Shown here: one piece after another, positions 13,226 through 26,900 of the stretch
How positions within the stretch are numbered: the first letter of the stretch is position 1
Layout: every line of letters begins with the position of its first letter
Assembly: GCA_022829145.1 (NCBI GenBank)
Contig: CM040746.1
Span: 3,566,731-3,630,730, forward strand
Source of the DNA: Albula goreensis
Taxonomy: Eukaryota > Chordata > Actinopteri > Albuliformes > Albulidae
Direction: 5' to 3'
Length of the DNA: 64,000 bases
Notes under the pieces: model-generated
What the model was told of the DNA's origin: nothing
What the model saw: only the letters and a program-made list of their open reading frames with translations
Databases searched by the model: none
Translations under genes and position numbers: made by a program

Positions 13226-15340
13226 GAGTGTCTTCACAATGTGATCCACCCGCAGACCAGCTCTTCCTCATTTAAATCAGAGTACTTTTCCCTGACTTAG
13301 TCATGTGACTGTCTGGATTTAGGTGCATATGTTAAATTAAATCTTCAACTTCACTTAAAAGCAGCATTTGTACTCAGGTGCTTCAGAATGGCTATACAAA
13401 CTTAAAGCGCAGAAACAACAAATTTTGCAACAAGGTGAGATGGAGACATGGGTGATGAGATCTAGATTACTGCGTCAGTTATTTTGAGAGCCATGACAGG
13501 AGTTTTAAGTCAATCCTTAAAACAAACAAAGAGCATTTCAGTATGTATACAGTAACTGTGTTAGAATAAGAAAGGAAAAAATCTACTACACTGGATACAT
13601 TTTGAAAAGAAATTAGAATTTTGCAACAATATGGATTATCAGATCTGCTCTAATTAATAGGGAGTACTCTGGGACAGACAGAGTAATATCTGCTAAGTGT
13701 AGTGATGGGAACACTGTACTGTAGGAGTCAGCATTTATTTGGGCGAGATAGTAGTCACTGTACTCAGTCAATGTGTTTTCATAAATGATCATTTATTTAA
13801 CATTAATTCAAAGGGGATAATGACTTCAACAAGATTACAGCCACTGGAAAGCTGGAAACAGGGTGGTCAGTGCGAGATGTAGGAGTACTCGTTTTCACCT
13901 GTTTTAGCTAAATTCTGTCTGAAATCACGATGAAGTGCAGCTGTTTATGCATTGCACCATTTACATCCACCAACTGTTCCTGGAAATGCGTTAATCAGTG
14001 CAATCAGGCAGTGTAGTGCATGGCTGGAGAAAATACCTGCAGATACTGCAGCTCCCAGAACCTGAAGCTGAGTAACCCTACTCTGTATAGATGACTTTGA
14101 TTGTCGTTACTGTATTATATGTCCTACTGCGCAGTGAGAGCAGCCAGGTAAACTATAAATAAAGCCAACAACTGGTTGCCACTAACACAGGGGCAACTTG
14201 ATAGACAAAGCTGTTGGCCCCGCATCAAAGAGATATCAAAAACATCAATAAAGTTTCAAAATTTGCGGATGAATCATGGGAATTGTAGTCATTAACTCCA
14301 TCTGACACCATAGCCCACAGTAAAATGTCCCCCTGGAGCAGTGGCTATTGAACCTAGCCTGAATTACTCCTTGGGTAATTAATTTGGTACAGTCCAGAAC
14401 CTTCCGTTGGCCGTAACAAAGCCAGCACAGCTGAGCCCTTAGGTTGGGGAGGGTGGGGAGAGGGGACATGTTTGCGTTAGCGCTCCGGTTCCTGCTCTCT
14501 GCAGGGGAAAAACCCCCTATCCTACACTGTATCCAACACTGGCACCGAGCTGGCCACAGACAGGCTTTAATTAATTGAATCAGGTGAATTGATTCCTCTT
14601 CCGCAAAGTTTGTTAACAAGCATGTGGGCTAATTCCGTAATGGACATTCTCTGGTCAGCGGAGGGGATAATTGTCTACTGCACCGCGCTTAAGTCTAATA
14701 TAAACACAGACAGGCATATTGAGCCTCACCTATTAGTCTGCCGAGTTACTGTTCCACGCAGTCCCGCTCTTTAGTGGCCTTACACTTAAGGTCCAACATC
14801 TAGTTTGGGCTTTTTTATTTTCTTCCACAGTCCCACGCTCGGCCTATTTTCCTCCCTCTCTACTTCCAGAGTGTCCTGAATATGTCTTTTATCAAATTGC
14901 TTTAAGACAAAAATGCCCCATAATGTTAAATTGTATGCCTGCATTCACCTGCTTGTCAGTTTTTCTGAACTTCTTGTCAACTTTTCTGGCCGGTGTGTGA
15001 ATGTTTCTGGCCATTCTTGATGGTGCTTTTGAACTGAATTAATTTCACAGTAATTCCTTACCACAGTAATTCTATGGGGATTAAATGTAGAGACAACACA
15101 AAGAATATAGAAATTTCTATTGCTGTCACACATTCAGGGCTGGTGATGGACTTAAGGCAGACGTCCTTGCAATCTGTAGCGCAGTGGTTTACCTTAAGTG
15201 CCTCGAGTTTCATTTTACCTTGAGTCTGTAGATCCATGCTATTTCCAATTTAAAAAAGACAATGCAAGGATATAATATCTTGAGTGTTTACATATTTTCT
15301 TTTGAAGAAAAGTGTTGCTCATTTCCATCAGTATTGTGAG
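13226..15340. other. intergenic, no gene recognised
   Basis: About 2 kb without a supported gene. It contains one copy of a short dispersed repeat (about 14033-14085) and an ACTACAATTCCCATGATTC motif on the minus strand (about 14274-14292). Confidence 0.4.
14033..14085. repeat. dispersed repeat fragment, related to 17165-17217
   Basis: The words AATACCTGCAGATACTGCAG and CCTGAAGCTGAGTAACCCTA match, with substitutions, AATACCCGCGGATAATGCAG and CCTGGAGCTGAGCAGCCCTA at 17165-17217 in the same orientation and order. They are probably fragments of one interspersed element. Confidence 0.55.
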
Positions 15341-15346
15341 CCTGCT

Positions 15347-15422
15347 CTGTGTGTGTGTGTGTGTGTGCTGTCTAAATGTGATCCTTCTTTGTGTGTGTGT
15401 GCTGCCTACATGTGATCCTGCT

Positions 15423-15472
<50 letters not shown>

Positions 15473-15530
15473 CCTACATGTGATCCTGCTGTGTGTGTAT
15501 GTGTGTGTGTGTGCTGTCTTCATGTGATCC

Positions 15531-15572
<42 letters not shown>

Positions 15573-15796
15573 CCTACATGTGATCCTGCTGTGTGTGTAT
15601 GTGTGTGTGTGCTATCTTTATGTGATCCTTCTGTGTGTGTGTGTGTGTGTGTGCTGCCTACATGTGATCCTGCTGTGTGTATGTGTGTGTGTGCTATCTT
15701 TATGTGATCCTTCTGTGTGTGTGTGTGTGTGTGTGTGCTGCCTACATGTGATCCTGCTGTGTGTGTATGTGTGTGTGTGCTGTCTTCATGTGATCC

Positions 15797-15830
<34 letters not shown>

Positions 15831-15847
15831 CTGTCTTCATGTGATCC

Positions 15848-15883
<36 letters not shown>

Positions 15884-15979
15884 TTCATGTGATCCTTCTT
15901 TGTGTGTGTGTGCTGCCTACATGTGATCCTGATCTCTGTGTGTGTGTGCGTGTGTACGTGTGTGTGTGTGTGTGTGTGA
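15347..15979. repeat. compound (TG)n / TGCTGCCTACATGTGATCCT minisatellite
   Basis: (TG)n runs of varying length alternate with two spacer types, CTGCCTACATGTGATCCTGC and CTGTCTTCATGTGATCCTTC, about 13 times. The two spacer types tend to alternate. Frames of 166 and 69 codons made of Val-Cys repeats are artefacts. Confidence 0.95.
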
Positions 15980-16488
15980 TGGTAGCATTTTAAGCCTCGT
16001 CCCTGTTTTTTTAAGTCTCATCAATAACAAATATTGGCAGCGCCAGAGAAATTGCCCTGACATTCTTCTCACAGCAGTTCACTGTAAATGCAGTCCACTG
16101 CAGGATGCCTGCCTTCGTGTTAAAATGATAAAGTTCGATTACTCCTTCCCTGCTCAGAACTGCCCTTATTTCGAGCTGCTTCAGTGTGACTAACTTCTCT
16201 TCCCTAGCAGATTCCAGAGTGATTAAGATTTTCTCCTTTCATCATTGCTGGAGAAGGACACCTGTGCTTCTTCACGCCCACTGCGATGGCTGCTTTGTCT
16301 GTTCAGGTAATCAGTGAGCGAGTGAAATCACTTGTCTCTCACCTCTGTTTCCATAGTGATTACCAAAACTCATGATAAATCCTGTGACATGTGACCCTTC
16401 TTTCACCTCACACACAAAGCAAGCTGTTGTTTTTTCTTCCTCTCTCTTTGTCATGCCATTCACTGCACCTGCTCCTTACCTTTTTTGG

Positions 16489-16675
16489 ATTCTCTTCCTG
16501 TCATGTGACTTGGTTACCTCTACCACTCTCCTTACCTTATTTAGATTCTCTTCCTGTCATGTGACTTGGTTACCTCTACCACTCTCCTTACCTTATTTAG
16601 ATTCTCTTCCTGTCATGTGACTTGGTTACCTCTACCACTCTCCTCATCTTATTTAGAGTCTCTTCCTGTCATGTG
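16489..16675. repeat. 56-bp tandem repeat, about 3.3 copies
   Basis: Units starting ATTCTCTTCCTGTCATGTGA at 16489, 16545 and 16601, and a partial variant at 16657. The copies are nearly identical, so the expansion is young. Each carries TCATGTGA, an E-box-like word. Confidence 0.92.
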
Positions 16676-17164
16676 ATTAGCTTATCTCTGACAACAGAGG
16701 TTTTGCATACTCAGTAGACAGTCAGCTTAGCATCCTTCACTATGAATCATAACTTAATGTTTCCTGATTTTCTGACTTACTATGAATGTTAATTAAAGAG
16801 ACAGAAAAGACAGAAAATTGCTAGAATAGTGAGACAAACAGAATCAACATCCAGACCTATAGATTACATAGATCTGAGTATACCCTTGTTTCATAATGAC
16901 AAGTCATAATGTATCTCATACTAAACCAAAGTCCCAGAATCACTCATGTCATATTTTCCTAAACTGAATCAGTGTTTGTTTATCAACAGAACAAGAAATC
17001 ACGGCACCGTAAACAATTTTAGTCCAGCAGCAAAAAAAGTGAGTATTTTTTCTCTTAAACTACATTTATTTTTCACAAAGCATATCTTTTGAATTCCCAC
17101 CTGTGCAGCTGTCAGCTCAAATTTGCTTTTAGTGTCTGTGCATAGTAAGAGTCTGTTCACAGCA

Positions 17165-17217
17165 AATACCCGCGGATAATGCAGTCTTCAGGACCTGGAG
17201 CTGAGCAGCCCTACCCT
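17165..17217. repeat. dispersed repeat fragment, related to 14033-14085
   Basis: Second member of the pair described at 14033-14085. No target duplication was seen at either copy. Confidence 0.55.
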
Positions 17218-17349
17218 AAAGGTCAAAGTGTGCAGTATCGACACTCAGTACTCCTCAAAAACCCCAAAGCCCAGAGGAAAGTGAAGAGAAAATGAGACTA
17301 AAACAGACTAAATTCTTCCAATGATGAGCTCTTTTGTCATTTTTAGGAG

Positions 17350-18150
17350 GAATAAGGAGGGTTGAGGTCATTATATGCACACTGCACCTCTCTCGGTCCT
17401 CGTCGAGCTTCGGGATGACAGCGCGGTAAGATGGAACTTAATTATGTTCAGGTGTCTGATGCGACCAGGCACCACTGAGCGTCTGACTGGGGCAAATGGC
17501 CGTACGCGCGCAGGCATAGCAGAGAGAAAAGCCGAACCCATTACCCTCCCAGCCTTTGTCTCCGGCCCTTCTCCTTCAATGTTATGCATAATTTGCCACA
17601 ACAGAATTGATTTACATGTCTTCCAAAAATAGCCCTTGTACCTTCTAATATATTAACCTAGTCCTCAGATAAGCCATCCTCAGAGTGCAGTGAAGTTCAA
17701 TTATTCAGAAAAAGTAGTTACCACATTGTTCATGGAGATATCACACGGCCAGCCGATATTTCGCCATTGCTAATTGTCTGAAATCTTGGCCCTGCTCTGT
17801 GATTCTTTGAACAGGAAAATTAGTATTTGCCTTTGAACAGCTTCCTGCATGTAATTACAACCCATCATTACCCCTCATATGTTTTCAGAGGGTCTAAATA
17901 TTTGTGTGTCCTTTGATAAATAATTAGAATATAGAATGGACCTCCTTGGTCCCCGATTTGAGAGCTAGGCATGAAAAAGATCTCAAGGGTGTCAACCCTC
18001 TAAACATTCGCTCTCTTCATGCCAAAGGACGGGATAAGATAGAATGAACCTCATTAGATCATGAGGTATCTTTCTCCTTAGGGTTTCTTCCCGGCATTAA
18101 TTAGTAAATTTGTTGTTGTTGTTGCGGCTGCTCATTATCAATGTTTGCGC
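17350..18150. promoter_or_regulatory. candidate conserved non-coding block
   Basis: Repeat-free sequence with many homeodomain-type TAATTA/ATTAGT cores, GATA words and TTTGATAAATAATTAGAATA (17911-17930). It has no spliceable coding frame. The composition resembles vertebrate long-range enhancers in gene deserts. This rests on composition only and needs alignment to other fish. Confidence 0.25.
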
Positions 18151-18330
18151 AGCACGTGTGGGTAACTCAAAACGACAGATCTTAAGTGGACCGTTAATTT
18201 CTTCCTCCGAGTCTTCTTTCCTTTCCTTTAGGGGCCTCTGTGAATCATTGCTTTCCGGTCTCCAAGCATCAGAGAGGCATGAGCACAGGTGGTGCGCTGA
18301 AATCTCTACTAATTCACTTGGAAAAAACAT

Positions 18331-18450
18331 AGATAGATAGATAGATAGATGCACAGATGGATGGACAGATAGACGGAGGGACGGATAGATAGGTAGATAG
18401 ACGGACAGGTAGACGGGTGGACAGATGGACGGACGGACAGACAGACAGAC
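18331..18450. repeat. GATA/GACA-type microsatellite
   Basis: (AGAT)n at the left grades into interspersed GGAC, GACG and (ACAG)n toward the right. This is the GATA/GACA compound repeat class common in fish. Confidence 0.95.
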
Positions 18451-18507
18451 ACTCTGTACTCAGACCAGTAGATCAGTACTTTGTGCCCACTCTGAAACGG
18501 TGTGCCC

Positions 18508-18665
18508 CAACCCTGGTCCTGAAGGGACACATGGTGTGCTGGTTTTCATTATTAGTCGGTTAACTTGATGCTGTCGATTGAGCTTTTTGAATTGAGGTAC
18601 CTTGTCTGCTTTCTTTTACTGTGAAAACATAGAGCAGGCCCTGCAGCTGTCCAGGACCAGTGTTG
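18508..18665. mobile_element. short inverted-terminus element (MITE)
   Basis: The left end CAACCCTGGTCCTGAAGGGA and the right end TGTCCAGGACCAGTGTTG are inverted relatives; the right end reads CAACACTGGTCCTGGACA on the minus strand. The 158-bp interior has no coding capacity. The CCTGGTCCTGGA terminus is frequent in fish MITEs, usually classed with hAT. No target duplication could be fixed. Confidence 0.6.
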
Positions 18666-21155
18666 ATACCAATCTTTGTTTATTTTTAGTATGCTATTTT
18701 ATCAACTGTGCTACATAAGAATGGTTAATGGAGTGTATATGCAGAAACACACACACACATGCAAGCAAAGACATCTAAACATATACATACAAACACATAT
18801 GCACATATGTACACACAAAGATACACCAACATTGGGAATACCAAAACTGTGAAAAAAGACCACTGTATAAAAAGTATTTTCAGAAGATTTACATCATAAA
18901 AGACTTCATAGAGACCAACATAAATATTATTTCAGTGGCCTGAAAAGCAGGGGAAATCGAAAAAATAGGAGGCTCAAAGGCAAGGGTGAAGCTGCAACGG
19001 GCTGGTGATATTAACCAAAAGCTTAATGTGCACCATACTGAGTCATGAATGGTTAATGATTGGAAGCAGCACTTTGAATCAAAATATTCCATTCACCTTT
19101 GATGCAGTTACGTGCTCCCTGTTGCTAGGTATCGCTGTCCATCGCCCGTGTGAGCATCAGCTTCAACACGATTCAGTCTGCCACCTCAGCTGCTCAACGA
19201 GGAAGGCACCGTGTAAAGAGAAGATAATAAAACAATGAAGGAGAGAAACTGAGAAAGAAAGCAAGCGAAGTAAGGGATTGCCCACTCGTTTGTATTTGTG
19301 ACCTCGTTTCCCCAACCTCGAAATGTAATCGACTAATTGACCGCGCGATGAAATAGGGAGGCCTACGGTCACATAGTCTTACAGGTCAATTAGCCAATCA
19401 GCCGGCTGCGGGCTAGCGGTGGCTGAACCAATTAAGTTACCAGAGGGGTGGGGTTGGCCCCTGCTGTGTCAGTGAGGATGAGCTCACTTCCAGTCAGCAC
19501 ACCGTTAAAACTGCTAACAGCCCCTGCGCACCGCAGCTTGTGGCTCGAGGACAAACTCATGCGATGGAGCGATTTTTCTCCAGGACCCAAACAACGTCTC
19601 GGCCAATCTAGATGAATTAGTCAGTACCAGGGTTCCACTCTACCTGAGCATGACAGTCGGTTAGCGAGCGCCCTCGATGTTTTCTGAACGGGTGACTGAA
19701 CTCCGTAAGTGTGGAGCGCCGAACGCGATATATGATGCGATGATTTTGCCGTGCATTTTTTTCCCATTTTTCACTGAAATGTATAGACATGTAGCTAAAT
19801 ATATGATACATATATGATATCATATATAAATTAACACTTTTGATAAATTTATAAAACTCCTGGTAAGAATGTAATGGTACATATACTACGTCATCTGTCA
19901 AACGTGGTGGAGGTGGTGTGAAGGCTTGCTCATGTACGGCTGCGCAGTATAAATGTGAAAAAATAATTTTGTCTGCTCAAGAAAATGCTCACTGGACTCA
20001 CTGGACATTACTAAAGTAGAAGAATGGGTCTCTTTTTTACAGTGTTTTTGTAAAAGTGTGTATAAATGTTCACATAAATGTATAAAAAAATGAGATTCCT
20101 CAGGATTTAATATATTGTGTACATATGTTGATAAATACCAATTGACTGTAAATAAGAAGCTCATTAACAGAAAATGTGATTAGCATAAATTAGCACCCCT
20201 AAGATACATATAAGGATTTTGAAATTCTATTACAGAGGACTTGAAGAGATGGCTAGCCCAAGAAAGAAACACCTAACCAAAGCTAGATCCATGTTCTATT
20301 TGTGGAAATTACAATCCAAAAAACAGTGGTCAATGCCACTAAAAGTTTCCGTGTACAAACTAAAAAATACAAAAAGCCAGTGCAACAAACCAGGGAGCTC
20401 AAATGTAGGTATTCATCAAATGTAGGCCAATGATATCAAAACATTTGATAGAAACCTCTGGAAGTTTACCACTGTAGGTAAATGACAACACCCAGACTAA
20501 TGCAACTACCCTAACTATGCCCCACATGAAATAGGTTCGGTGCAAGAAATACATTTAAATCAAAACTAGCTGTCATATTAGCATAAATATGTCTGTATGG
20601 TATTGTATGAAATATGTTTTATGCAAATGTTTAAAAATACACTTTGTTGTCTGTGAAATCATTTTAATCACTTTTGGTATGTAGCTGGCTGTAGTATTAC
20701 AGGAAATGATGTTGAACAACATGGTTTAACTCTTTATTATCTGTAGTATTATATTATACAAAATATTATATTATTTTATAATATTTGAAAGATTCATTAA
20801 AAAGACTTGTTCTTTCGCAAATTGCCCATCACTGCTCCTTTCACCTTACTTGACACATGTAAGCATAAAACTTGTCTAGCAGATACATCACCTGAGAGAG
20901 ACAAAACAGAGAGAATGTCGACAAGGCTGGGTACTTGGATTTTTAGATGACATCGCAACCTTACACACAAATATGAGCCTGCTGATCATCTTATCATTTC
21001 CAATTAAATCATGAATTTAACGTAGTTTTTTTAACATGGTAAAATGTCTCTGGTAAAATAATCTCTGATCCTACAACTGTGTGCTAACTAGTTGTTTAAA
21101 TCCAAAAATGAGGGGAGGCAGAATGTCCAAAACTGAAAATAAATACAACATCCTT
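18666..21155. other. intergenic, no gene recognised
   Basis: Holds a degenerate CA-rich tract (18750-18830), an 18-bp perfect palindrome ATATATGATATCATATAT (19810-19827) and an AT-rich stretch (20730-20800). No supported gene. Confidence 0.4.
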
Positions 21156-21156
21156 T

Positions 21157-21235
21157 CAGTACACTGAACCCTCCGTTATAGCAGACCTCGTTAAAACAGA
21201 TTTTGGTTATAATGGACTATTTCTGCTGTAACAAC
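21157..21235. mobile_element. terminus-like fragment of a pogo/Tigger-type DNA transposon
   Basis: The words CAGTACACTGAACCCTCCGT, TATAGCAGACCTCGTT and TTATAATGGACT follow the repeated TATAACGGAC pattern seen at the ends of Tigger/pogo-like elements. Only one end was recognised, so it is a relic. Confidence 0.4.
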
Positions 21236-22814
21236 ATGCAATCTATTCTGGTTAATATTGGACAAGTTCAGACCTCTAACCACCAAAGCTTTGATGTCGG
21301 CAGTGTGGGGATCATTCAAAGGTGGGTTTAGAAACACAAGTGTAAGATCCTTCACCCACAAGACCTCCCTAGTATTGTTGTACACTGAATATGGCTTAGA
21401 ACCACAGCGGAGGTGGGACTAATGTGTGTTTTTTTTATTATCACCCAGTTATATCGTACTATCGGCCATATCATACTTCCTTTCCCCCCAATTAGTCTGG
21501 TTCAAAAAGGGTTCCATGTATGTCTATAATGAAAAGGTAAATAATTTAAATCATGCATATCAATAGTATGTAATGACTACGTATAATGACCTATTTTAAT
21601 TAAGATGCAACTGGAAAATGGTTTGTGAATTGGCCATAATTCAATCAGTTCGATACACCTGAGTGGGTTCTGGCCACCGGCTGAGGTACAATGATCCGGA
21701 ATGTTCCTGATCAGAGGTTTTGCTCCATCTTTAAGTCTGAGTTCATAAGCCTATAAAAGTCCTACACACTTAAAGAAAACTGTAAAAAATTATGATTCTC
21801 TCTCTCATAAACGCATAAATAAATCAAGGGTTACGAGCATTGTTTTGTTGCGTTAATTTTAATTTAGAGAGCTGTTCATAATGGCAAGCAATATTAACAA
21901 ACAAAAGTAATTTGACTGAAGTGTTTCATGAAATACATTAACATTTTAAAGCTGCTTCTAAGCCTGATAATTGCATTTAAAGATGTATCTTTGGGGTTTT
22001 GAAATATGCATTCTGTATGCAAATATGCCCAGATTTGCAAAGCTTTGAGTTTTGGAACAAAAAGAAAGAAAATTTACAATTTTGGCAATCACAAAATAAA
22101 GAACAAACAGGAAACAATGTCTGAGCTTGATGACGGGGGGGAAGAGGAGCTGCAGTCTTGCGGGTAAATGCATTTAAAATGAGTGTATTCACTCTCCATC
22201 TTGCTAATGCAGTGTGCCCACAGCTGGCAGGATAATCACTGTTTACAAATTCCGTTTTTGAGCCATTAGCTTTTGTTATTGTGGATAATGTGTAATGGGG
22301 AGAACTGCTCAAAAAGGTGATTAATAGTCTTGACCGTCCATTTGGAGCCAAGAGCGAGGGCTGAATGGTATTCAATACCAAACTGAAGCATTGCCACTCT
22401 GCTGTAGCTCTGATAAACGAAATTACTGCAACTAAATGGAGCCGCGCGGCTCTCGAACTCTGTTACGCTCAAACCGCAACTAGCATGTTTTCTCAGGTTC
22501 TCGGGACGCTGTCAGAGATTTTTGCTGTCGTGACTGTGTCGACAGCGAAATTGCAGAATGTTGTAGTGGCACTGCGCGTTGACAGCTGTCCTAGTCGTTT
22601 GCAAAGAGTATAAATGCACCTCAGGGATGTTCCAGTGTCATTTTAGCATAAGTAGTTAACAAAAAGTAGATTTTACCACATTTGCAAATTAGGTTTCTTG
22701 AATAATTTAAGCATCTTGTCATAGTTACGTGTCCAAGAACGCCCAACACCTCACAAAACTGGTTCTCAGCCAATAGTCTTAATCTTGCAACACTATTAGG
22801 TAGATGTTGTGGTG

Positions 22815-23935
22815 CCATGAGAGGTGGAGGGAGGAGCAAGCTCCTAGGCTCCTCCCATTGTACTGCTGTCAGTCTCCTGGTTTCCTCCAAGTAACTGGAG
22901 CTGCAACAGCAGAGGCCTCACAAACAGGCAGGCTCACCTGCAAGTGATTTCTAAGCAACTCAGCTGTGAGCACTTGCCTTCAATTAGGCCATTTATTTAA
23001 GCACAGCCTAAGAGGCTGAAAGGGGTTAATAAAAGGCCTTTGGCCCTTTTTGTTGAACTTTTGGTTGTGTTTTTCCTTCCACTCACCGCCCAGCACAGTG
23101 GCCACACCTGCTGCTGTGTCACATTGGTGGAGAATGCGGGCAAGAGGCCCTAGTGCATGAGTGGAAGGCAGTTTTGTTAAATTTTTTTCCCCTTTCCCCA
23201 GTTTTGTTTTTTTTTCAACAAAAAGGGACATAAATAAATAAATAAATGAAAAGCCTAGCCTCTCCGCTGCCCACCAACCCAGCAGGCCTGCTTGAGAGCT
23301 GGGCCTGCTCTCCTGCATCCAGCAGGCCCTTCAGAGAGCTCGGCTCGCTCTCCGCCGCCCGCCAACCCGGTGGGCCTGCCTGATAGCCTGGTCTGCTCTC
23401 CGCCTGCTCGCCCAGTGAGCCTGCTGGAGGGCCCTGCCTGCCCTCCACTGCCTACGGATCCAGCAGGCCTAACCAGGGCTGCCCCATGGCCTGTGCCACC
23501 CAGGGATGAGGGCCTCTTCCCACTGGTCATCCGGGGCCAGTATGAGAAAACTGCCACATTGCTAGGCCCTGGGAACAGGGCCAGGCTTGACTTCCTGGCT
23601 TCCCCTTGTGGCCTACTGGGCACCAGGATCTGCCTGGTTTTTGACCCTGGGGGTGGGGTCTGATGGACTTTAACTGCACTCCAGATTTTTGCCTCCTCCC
23701 TATGGTCTGAAGCCCAATCGTTCTGCTGTCTGGACAGCTGACTGGACCTGCAACAGCAGAGGCCTCACTAACAGGCAGCCTCACCTGAGAGTGATTCCTC
23801 ATCAACTCAGCTGTAAGCACTTGCCTTCAATTAGGCCATTTATTTAAGCACAGCCTAAGAGGTTGAAAGGGGTTAATGAATAGCCTTTGGCCCTTTTTGT
23901 TGAACTTTTGGTTGTGTTTTACCTTCCACTCACTT
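22815..23935 (+). mobile_element. non-autonomous LTR-type element, decayed
   Basis: Two direct repeats of about 200 bp or more, clearly alignable over 22894-23068 and 23742-23916, are in the same orientation and flank a GC-rich interior of about 650 bp. Just after the left repeat, TTGGTGGAGAATGCGGGC (23126-23143) looks like the region that follows the 5' LTR in Ty3/Gypsy-type elements, and a G-rich tract (23643-23660) precedes the right repeat. No gag-pol frame is recognisable. The repeats differ at several percent of sites and the right one is incomplete, so the copy is old and broken. Confidence 0.55.
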
Positions 23936-26900
23936 ACCATCTGGCATTCAGAGCAGATTTGTACGAGTGGAAAATGCCCATTCTCCTCATTGTGATCTAT
24001 GATTTTTAAGACACCTCCTGTAACAGTCTGTCATCTCATCATATACCCACTTTCTAATTTGCATATGCTATTGCCTTTCCCAAAATTACTTTCAGGTATA
24101 GTAAATGACATTAGATGTGCTGAAGTAATGTATTTGGAGGGCCTCCTTCCACTATTTTGCAAATTAGTGTAGGGACACCTAATTTTGTGTATTCATTCAA
24201 GCTTACCTGCAAAATGAACCTTCTTTGTGTCTTTCAGGTTCAACACAGGCAGTTCTCTCTTTCAGCCTGGAGTTCCGTTAGTGGCATTCCCAAACTCCAC
24301 GTCCATCCCGAAATCCACTTTGTTCACAGTAACCCTGATCTCAAAGGACGGACGTTGACGCGGTTCTGGATCTATTTGAGGAATGTGCTGATCTCTCCCC
24401 CTGCAGTAGGCAGGGCTGCAAACACCGTCCCTTTAGTGCGCATTTGATTGAAGCCTCTTCCAGACGGAAATAATATGGACCTCTGTAAAAAGAGCTAGAG
24501 TTCACAGCCCCATCAGGCAGCAAAATTATTTCACATCACTTTTAATTAAGTCAGCCCACACAATGGCAGGGCTAAATGAGAGGTTGATTAAGTCAGCATA
24601 TTTTCTGTTCAGCACCAGCGAGGCGCATTTGTCTCTCACTCCACATCTCATCCTTTGTCCTGCTTATATCTGGATCCTTTACAGCGTCCGCCAAGCCGTA
24701 CAGCAGACTACACCAGTACAGATATAGACTATATGCTGAATCTACTGGGCCTCGGTGTCTGCAGGTTTTTTTTTCGCTTTTGGTTTGTCATCCATCATCG
24801 GCCAGTTCAGTCCTTTGGAATATTGTGTAGGGGCTGTTTTGCTAACAGATGAAAATGAATCATCCAGTCAATGAGGCTAGCTGAACACCCCTGTTATAGA
24901 GGACCAGAGCGTCAGGTGGAGTGCAGGAGATGAGACACTTTGCAGTGTGATAGTGCTTGACATCCACTGCAGAAAACCAGCACTGGTTCTTTCCAGTGTT
25001 TGACTCCAAAACATTGAAAAGAAAAAACAGTTTCCTGATTACGAGGGTGAAAATTGCTGTTTTCAAATGAATGCCTCTCTTGAAGTTAAATTTTTTGGAG
25101 TTTGATAAAACGAAATTCGGGAGAGGTAATTTTCAGACAACCCTTCACTCAAATACCTCTAGCCATCCAATCTGGTTGTCTGCACAGGTATTCGTTTGCC
25201 ATGTATAGTATCTCCCATCATGCTCTCTGCTTCCGGCATCAAGTGAGGGGTCACTTCACCCTAAAAAATAGTGAGGCATGACACTGCCCCCCCAGACTCC
25301 AAGCCCAACATCGATGCCTGTACCGATGTACAACTTGCCATATCATAATAAACTCCTTCTGAACACATTCACGTTATCTGAGGGTTCATTCTCCTGAATT
25401 TATTTAAAATAAAAGAGCCGGTAAGGGCACAGGCAAGAAGAGTCCAGCCTCTCAAACAATGCGGTGAAAAAGCCAACACCTTTTACTACAGCTGCAGTGA
25501 AAGAGGGAGGGCGAGATGGCGAGAGAGATGGAGTGAAAAAAATGAGATGGAAAGAAAGAAGGAGAGATGTGTAAATCTCCTTCACCAGCATCCCAAATAA
25601 AAATGGTGTAAGCCACGCTTGCAGAGGAAGGGCAGTTGTAGTTCATTGTGCTAATTTCATTTCTCCCTCGCAAGCTTGGGGCTCATTAAAAATGAAATAC
25701 AGCAGCCCTGTAAATTCCCATCCTGCACTAGACACCTCCACTCTTCCTAATGAAAGCAGTGAGGAGAAGGACTGCAGGCACATCTCTCAGACCAATAACG
25801 TTTTACATCTGCTTATTTACAATGCCCCGCTCAGAGACCCCTCCACCTCCTGTGCTGCCTGCGTCTCTGCCGTGGAGCGTCCGTACATTTCCCCGCGCTC
25901 CCCTCGTTCCTAATTCCCACAACTTTACATTTAGGAGCAGTGATACCCAATTACCAGTGTTTTCGCCCCATAGTTGAACTTATTGCATCAGCCCATACCA
26001 GCAGCAGGCCAGCTTGGTCCTGGAGCACTGGTGCATACAGGTTTTGTTTATAACTTTTTGCTCAGTTATTAGCTGCATGCACCATGTAACATCCTGATTC
26101 ACTCATTGCACAATGTTTCACATGTAGATGCAACAACATTTTTTGGCTGTCCATCAATGAGCCTATCAAGAAATGTAGCCAAATGAAATGTAATGAAAAT
26201 GTCCGATCACATGAATGTTTTGGCTCATTGGATAATTAAGGGCAGAAGGTGGAATAAAATTCAAAAACTGATATGACCCAACTGACTGCTTACAGCATAA
26301 GTGCCTTCATAGGTAGAGAGAAAATCCACCTACAGCAAACACACCCCTTCAGCACTGAGTATTTTTTTTCATCATTTTTTGCTATTTGTATTTTTGGTGT
26401 GCTTGGTTTGTTTTGTTCTTTAAACAATATCTTTTGGAGCCTTGAGTAACGTCCATGTTCTCTGTCATCACATGTGCAGATTCTCTTGCCCAAACACCAG
26501 CGGCTGCTTTCAAGACGTCAGGCCGCACAATGCTACAGGTGAGAGCTGTCTCATCTCTCTGTTGTGTCAAAGAGTAGCCTGTGGCTTTCTGCTTCAATTG
26601 AGTAGAACACATGCAACACAAAGGGATACAGTTAAGGTACATTTGTGTTCTCTGAGGAGAACAGTTAGAAATGTGTTCATTTGTAAAGCATGGCAGCAGT
26701 GAAGCAGTGATTATTCACTGGACTGTTCTGTGCCTTGTGGTAAGAGGCTTTTACTGACTGACCCACTCTGTAGGCCCGGGCCCAACCCAATTATGGCTTT
26801 TAAATGGGCTTTTTTTCCATTGTGCTTCAAATTCACGTGATTTTGTGAGCATGATAAATCAATTGATAAGAAACTCCTAGCCTGCCAAGATACGCCGTAC

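Noticed and set aside
15312-15993. Val-Cys-rich 166-codon protein
   Set aside because: Pure translation of a compound (TG)n microsatellite.
17371-17632. Opposed 76- and 85-codon frames as a possible exon
   Set aside because: No matching acceptor and donor pair in frame and no recognised family; more likely non-coding conserved DNA.
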